Positions 37,151-42,160 of a stretch of DNA of 42,160 nucleotides are shown in pieces. Source of the DNA: Sneathiellales bacterium. GTDB lineage: Bacteria > Pseudomonadota > Alphaproteobacteria > Minwuiales > Minwuiaceae. The notes under the pieces are model-generated. The model ran no database searches, had not been told where the DNA came from, and worked only from the letters and a program-made list of their open reading frames with translations. Each line of letters begins with the position of its first letter. Positions within the stretch are counted from its first letter, which is position 1. Position numbers and translations under genes: made by a program. The stretch is taken from positions 1 through 42,160 of the forward strand of contig JALXAG010000215.1 in the NCBI GenBank assembly GCA_026992315.1, in the 5' to 3' direction.

Positions 37151-37594
37151 TCAGCCGGCGTCGTTCGGCGGCCAGTTCTGCGTCTTGATCGTGCTGACCC
37201 AGCGCAGGAATTCCGTCAGATCGTTGATTTCCTGATCCGTCAGGTTGAATTGCGGCATCTGCCGCCGCCCCTCGACCCCGGACGGTTGGGATTTCATCCA
37301 GTCGCGGATAAATTCGCGCGCGACTTCCGGATCGTCCGGATCGCCGCGACGGATCCAGACATTGCCCAGTTCAGGTGCGTAATAGGCCCCTTCTCCCAGA
37401 ATGGTATGGCAGTCGATACAGGCGTTCTTTTCCCAGACGCGCTTGCCGCGGACGACCGCTTCCGTCAGCCCTGCCTGGTCGGTGGAGACGTTCAGGGCGT
37501 ACAGATGGCTGTCCACGGTCAGGGCGACGAAGATCACCAGAAAGAACAGCGATCCGCCATAAAAGATATTCCGGGCTGCGGATTTCGTTTTCAT
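37151..37594 (-). CDS. norC: Nitric oxide reductase cytochrome c subunit NorC
   Basis: A 147-residue membrane-anchored cytochrome c that feeds electrons to NorB. TM anchor at about 11-28 (GGSLFFLVIFVALTV), heme c site C59-I-D-C62-H63 in ACIDCHTILGEGAYYAPEL, and axial Met in RRQMPQFNL. I choose the ATG at 37594 with GGGGGAAG just upstream; an in-frame TTG at 37615 is unlikely. First gene of norCBQDEF; divergent from nirS. Confidence 0.95.
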   Translation of the reverse strand: MKTKSAARNIFYGGSLFFLVIFVALTVDSHLYALNVSTDQAGLTEAVVRGKRVWEKNACIDCHTILGEGAYYAPELGNVWIRRGDPDDPEVAREFIRDWMKSQPSGVEGRRQMPQFNLTDQEINDLTEFLRWVSTIKTQNWPPNDAG

Positions 37595-37632
37595 GCCGCT
37601 TCCCCCATTTAACAAGTGGCTTCGATTTCTTC

Positions 37633-37673
37633 AGGATAGGTCAGGGGATGTTTCACGCCTTGATTGAAATCAA
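37633..37673 (-). promoter_or_regulatory. FNR-type box and -10 of the nor operon promoter
   Basis: TTGAT-N4-ATCAA (37660-37673) is a perfect FNR-type palindrome centred at 37666.5. On the minus strand TATCCT (37638-37633) is a -10, predicting a start near 37625. The box is then at about -41.5, the classic activation position for this family. The leader to norC would be about 31 nt. Confidence 0.75.
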
Positions 37674-37703
37674 GTCTCTCAATTGTGGCGATTTTTGCCA
37701 TAT

Positions 37704-37717
37704 TTGACTTAGGTCAA
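37704..37717. promoter_or_regulatory. Central NnrR/DNR-type box
   Basis: TTGAC-N4-GTCAA is a perfect palindrome of the FNR/CRP superfamily, closest to NO-responsive NnrR/DNR sites. It is centred about 63.5 bp upstream of the predicted nirS start and about 85.5 bp from the predicted nor start, so it may serve either arm. Confidence 0.75.
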
Positions 37718-37725
37718 CCGATTAG

Positions 37726-39478
<1,753 letters not shown>

Positions 39479-39489
39479 TTTCGTGCAAT

Positions 39490-39515
39490 GGGGCGGACGG
39501 GCAACCGTCCGCCCC
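39490..39515 (+). other. Very stable GNRA-capped hairpin after nirS
   Basis: GGGGCGGACGG (39490-39500) and CCGTCCGCCCC (39505-39515) pair perfectly over 11 bp around a GCAA tetraloop, 11 bp after the nirS stop. No T-run follows, so it is more likely a 3'-end stabiliser or processing site than a terminator. It would let nirS mRNA outlast the downstream biosynthesis genes. Confidence 0.65.
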
Positions 39516-39562
39516 GTCCCTCAAGGGAACCTAAGCGGAAAAACAGGGCGGGGAGCGGACAT

Positions 39563-40345
39563 ATGAACAAGCAGGGAAAGGTCGTTCTGGTCGGGGCCGG
39601 GCCCGGGGATCCGGATCTGCTGACCCTCAAGGCGCTGAAGGCGCTGAACGATGCCGATGTCGTGGTTTACGACCGCCTCGTTTCAGCGGAAATTCTCGAC
39701 CTCATCCCTGCGGGCACGGTGCTGATCGGTGCGGGAAAGAGCCCCGGCCGGCACACGATGAGCCAGGAGGAAATCAACGATCTTCTGGTTACCCTGGCCC
39801 GGACGGGGCGGCGGGTCGTCCGCCTCAAGGGCGGGGATCCGTTTATTTTCGGCCGTGGCGGGGAAGAGGCGCTGGCGCTTGCCCGTGCCGGGATCGACTG
39901 CGACATCGTGCCCGGTATCACCTCTGCCCAGGGCTGTGCGGCAGCGGCACGGATTCCGCTGACCCATCGCGGCATTGCCAACAGCCTGCGCTTCATCACC
40001 GGACATTGCCGGGAAGGGCGGGAACTCGATCTGGACTGGCCGTCGCTGACGGGCGAGGACTGCACGCTGGTCGTCTATATGGGCCATGCCAGCATGGCGC
40101 GCATCGCCGAGGGTCTGATCGGCCACGGGATGAAGGCGGATACACCCGCCGCCGCCATCATGTGCGGCACGACGGGCCGTGAATGGAAGGTTGCCGCACC
40201 GCTGCATGCCATTGCAGCGACGGCACGGGATGCTGGCATGACCTCTCCGGTGCTGTATATCATCGGCCGGGTGGTGGATACGGCCACAGCTTTGGGATTT
40301 CAGACGGATGAATGCACGCAGGATCACAGCGTCTGTCTTGGTTAG
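39563..40345 (+). CDS. nirE: Uroporphyrinogen-III C-methyltransferase, NirE type
   Basis: This SAM-dependent enzyme makes precorrin-2, the first committed step to heme d1 (also siroheme and cobalamin). The 260-residue product has the SUMT signatures VGAGPGDPDLLTLKAL, VVRLKGGDPFIFGRGGEE, GITSAQGCAAAARIPLTHRG and TLVVYMGHASM. It lacks CysG-type fused dehydrogenase domains. Position between nirS and nirCF supports NirE over CobA. GGGGAGC precedes the ATG. Its 3' end overlaps nirC by 38 nt. Confidence 0.93.
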   Translation: MNKQGKVVLVGAGPGDPDLLTLKALKALNDADVVVYDRLVSAEILDLIPAGTVLIGAGKSPGRHTMSQEEINDLLVTLARTGRRVVRLKGGDPFIFGRGGEEALALARAGIDCDIVPGITSAQGCAAAARIPLTHRGIANSLRFITGHCREGRELDLDWPSLTGEDCTLVVYMGHASMARIAEGLIGHGMKADTPAAAIMCGTTGREWKVAAPLHAIAATARDAGMTSPVLYIIGRVVDTATALGFQTDECTQDHSVCLG

Positions 40346-40643
40346 CCTGTTGCTGTATCCGGCTGTTTCGCAGGCGGGCGGCGCCGTGCCCGATCCGTCC
40401 CGCCGCCAGCAGCTCATATATCTGCTGCGTCAGGATTGCGGTTCCTGCCACGGCATGACGCTGAAGGGCGGTCTGGGGCCGGCTCTTTTGCCCGAGGCCC
40501 TCGCAGGGCGGCGGGCGGAGGATCTGGCGGCAAGCATTCTCGACGGCGTGCCGGATACGCCCATGCCGCCCTGGCGAGGCGAAATCAGCGAGGACGAAGC
40601 CCTGTGGCTGGCCGGGCAATTGCTCAAAGGACTGAAGGAATGA
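40308..40643 (+). CDS. nirC: Small periplasmic cytochrome c, NirC-like
   Basis: A 111-residue c-type cytochrome with a signal peptide (cleavage near VSQAGG, about 23) and one heme site C44-G-S-C47-H48. A likely axial Met lies in DTPMPPW. NirC is thought to donate electrons to NirS or serve in heme d1 maturation. It overlaps nirE by 38 nt in a different frame, and its TGA overlaps the ATG of nirF, so it is translationally tied to both. Confidence 0.87.
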   Translation: MNARRITASVLVSLLLYPAVSQAGGAVPDPSRRQQLIYLLRQDCGSCHGMTLKGGLGPALLPEALAGRRAEDLAASILDGVPDTPMPPWRGEISEDEALWLAGQLLKGLKE

Positions 40644-41836
40644 TCGCGGTTTTCAGAAAGACGCTGCAGCTTCTGGCGATGATGTTTCTCGGCATCGCCA
40701 CCGCCCGGGCCGACGGGCTGCGCGGCACGGGCGATCTGGGCGTCGTCATCGAACGGGCCGGCGGATCGGTGCTGATCGTCGAAACCACGGGGCAGACCGT
40801 GCTGGGCCGGGTGACGGGGCTTGGCGATCTCAGCCATGCTTCCGTCGTCTTTTCCCGCGATGAACGCTATGCCTATGTGTTCGGCCGCGATGGCGGGCTG
40901 AGCAAGATCGATCTGCTGACCCGCCGGCTGGTCGGGCGGATCATCCAGTCGGGCAATGCCATCGGCGGGGCCATTTCCGATGACGGGCGGCTGGTCGCCG
41001 TTTCCAACTACACCCCCGGCGGGGTGCGTATTTTCGATGCGAAAACCCTGGCGCCGGTGGCCGATATCGCGGCCATTTACGGACCGGCCGGCCAGCGTTC
41101 GAAGGTCGTCGGGCTGGTCGATGCGCCGGGCGGGCGGTTTGTCTTCTCCCTTTACGATGGCGGCGAGATCTGGATGGTCGATTGCCGCCTGTGCATCGAC
41201 GGCGGCAAGCCGGTGCTGACCCGCATAGGCCGGGCCGGGAAACTGCCCTATGACGGGCTGATTACCGGCGACGGGCGTTTCTATATCGCCGGCCTGTTCG
41301 GCGAGGACGGGCTGGCCATGGTCGATCTGTGGCAGGATCCGCCTGTCATCCGCCGGATCATGGACGGTTACGGTAAGGGCGAGGCAAAGCTGCCGGTCTA
41401 CAAGATGCCGCATCTGGAAGGATGGGCGCTGGCCGACGGGCGCTTTTTCTTTCCTGCGATCGGCCGTCACGAGGTGCTGGTCGCCGATGCCGGCAATTTC
41501 CGCGAAATCGGCCGGATCAAGATGCACGGCCAGCCGGTTTTCGCCATGGCCCGCCCCGATGGCCGCCAGATCTGGGTCAATTTCGCCCATCCGCTGAACG
41601 ACACGGTGCAGGTGATCGACGTGCCCAGCCTGAAGATCGTCAAAACCTTCACTCCCGGTCCGGCGGTCTTGCATATGGAATTTACCCCGCGTGGCGAACA
41701 GGTATGGATCTCGGTGCGCGATAAGGACCGTATCGATATTTACGACACCCGGACGCTGAAGCGCGTCAAATCCCTGCCGGTGCGCAAGCCGAGCGGGATC
41801 TTCTTCACGGCGCGGGCACACAGGATCGGATTGTGA
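40640..41836 (+). CDS. nirF: Heme d1 biosynthesis protein NirF
   Basis: NirF is a periplasmic beta-propeller protein needed for a late step of heme d1 synthesis and is related to the d1 domain of NirS. The 398-residue product starts at the ATG overlapping the nirC stop (ATGA). It has a signal peptide (FLGIATARADG, about 25) and propeller repeats such as SVLIVETTGQTVLGRVTG, SNYTPGGVRIFDA and HPLNDTVQVIDVP. The conserved His near GWALADGRFFFPAIGRH may be its functional site. The upstream extension of this frame inside nirC is not NirF-like. Confidence 0.93.
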   Translation: MIAVFRKTLQLLAMMFLGIATARADGLRGTGDLGVVIERAGGSVLIVETTGQTVLGRVTGLGDLSHASVVFSRDERYAYVFGRDGGLSKIDLLTRRLVGRIIQSGNAIGGAISDDGRLVAVSNYTPGGVRIFDAKTLAPVADIAAIYGPAGQRSKVVGLVDAPGGRFVFSLYDGGEIWMVDCRLCIDGGKPVLTRIGRAGKLPYDGLITGDGRFYIAGLFGEDGLAMVDLWQDPPVIRRIMDGYGKGEAKLPVYKMPHLEGWALADGRFFFPAIGRHEVLVADAGNFREIGRIKMHGQPVFAMARPDGRQIWVNFAHPLNDTVQVIDVPSLKIVKTFTPGPAVLHMEFTPRGEQVWISVRDKDRIDIYDTRTLKRVKSLPVRKPSGIFFTARAHRIGL

Positions 41837-41838
41837 CC

Positions 41839-42160
41839 ATGCGGATCGACGACCGCCAGCGCCGCCTGATCAACCGCTATCAGCGCGATTTCCCGCTGAC
41901 GTCCCGCCCCTTTGCCGTGATCGGCGCGGAACTGGGCCTGAGCGAGGAGGACACCATCGCCCTCTGCCGCGATTTGCAGGAAAGCGGCGTGATCGGACGC
42001 ATCGGGGCGGTGGTGCCGCCGCATCGGGCCGGGGCCAGTACCCTGGCGGCGATGGCGGTGCCGGAAGAAGCGCTGGAGGCGGTGGCGGCAATCGTCTCCG
42101 CCCATCCGGAGGTCAATCACAATTACGCCCGCGAACATCGCTTCAATCTTTGGTTTGTGG
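41839..42160 (+). CDS. nirD: Siroheme decarboxylase subunit (NirD/L/G/H, Lrp/AsnC fold), cut by the window end
   Basis: The frame opens at the ATG at 41839, two bases after the nirF stop, and runs off the window after 107 residues. It begins MRIDDRQRRLINRYQRDFPL, then PFAVIGAELGLSEEDTIALC and GRIGAVVPPHRAGAS, and includes VNHNYAREHRFNLWFV near the end. These are hallmarks of the NirD/L/G/H and AhbA/B family that decarboxylates siroheme on the route to heme d1. The HNYxRxHxFNLWF block carries the basic residues used in catalysis. Which of the four paralogues, or a NirDL fusion, cannot be told because the C-terminus is missing; position after nirF favours NirD. Confidence 0.9.
   Translation, partial: MRIDDRQRRLINRYQRDFPLTSRPFAVIGAELGLSEEDTIALCRDLQESGVIGRIGAVVPPHRAGASTLAAMAVPEEALEAVAAIVSAHPEVNHNYAREHRFNLWFV

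Overview
The window reads as a chromosomal segment of a GC-rich, facultatively denitrifying alphaproteobacterium, plausibly Rhodospirillales or a neighbouring order. The evidence is an atpHAGDC operon directly after priA (an arrangement seen in alphaproteobacteria), a complete norCBQDEF set divergent from a cd1-type nir operon, dense short-spaced operons with many 1-4 nt overlaps, and PEP-CTERM surface proteins. I see no tRNA, rRNA, insertion sequence, phage gene or CRISPR array. The assignment to an order is inference; no marker gene here fixes it.

Layout. (1) 1-5976: the 3' end of priA, a structured leader, then the F1 ATP synthase operon atpH-A-G-D-C closed by a strong intrinsic terminator. 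(2) 6138-12807: accessory metabolism and regulation: a GlpR-like DeoR regulator, AMP nucleosidase (amn) behind a MarR regulator, an unrecognised protein, exonuclease III, a degenerate MurD-like protein without the ATP-binding loop, and mtnA. (3) 12863-14917: a class II aldolase fused to a short-chain dehydrogenase, right behind mtnA. Together they suggest a methylthioribose or 5-deoxyribose salvage route by aldol cleavage (a DHAP shunt). (4) 15054-19366: a two-gene RND efflux system. (5) 19380-21198: two PEP-CTERM proteins behind a textbook sigma-54 promoter. (6) 21210-29695: a DeoR regulator divergent from a betaine-type ABC importer (binding protein, ATPase, tandem-fused permease), a choline-kinase-like phosphotransferase and a dimethylglycine/sarcosine-dehydrogenase-like flavoenzyme, which looks like a regulated import-and-catabolism operon for a methylated amine. 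(7) 29796-42160: a denitrification island. Leftward run norC-B-Q-D-E-F followed by a chemoreceptor with a nitrate/nitrite-sensing NIT domain; rightward run nirS-E-C-F-D, the last gene cut by the window end.

How it works together. The denitrification genes reduce nitrite to NO (NirS, with heme d1 made by NirE, NirF and NirD-type proteins) and NO to N2O (NorCB, matured by NorQD and helped by NorEF). The 168-210 bp between norC and nirS carry three FNR/NnrR-type palindromes; the outer two sit about 41.5 bp from plausible starts of each arm, so both operons should be switched on together by an oxygen- or NO-sensing regulator. A NIT-domain chemoreceptor at the end of the nor run suggests that cells also swim in response to the same nitrogen oxides. 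The most notable unusual items are the MurD-like pseudoenzyme, the mtnA/aldolase-dehydrogenase pair with its structured leader, the sigma-54 control region of the PEP-CTERM genes, and the importer/kinase/flavoenzyme operon.
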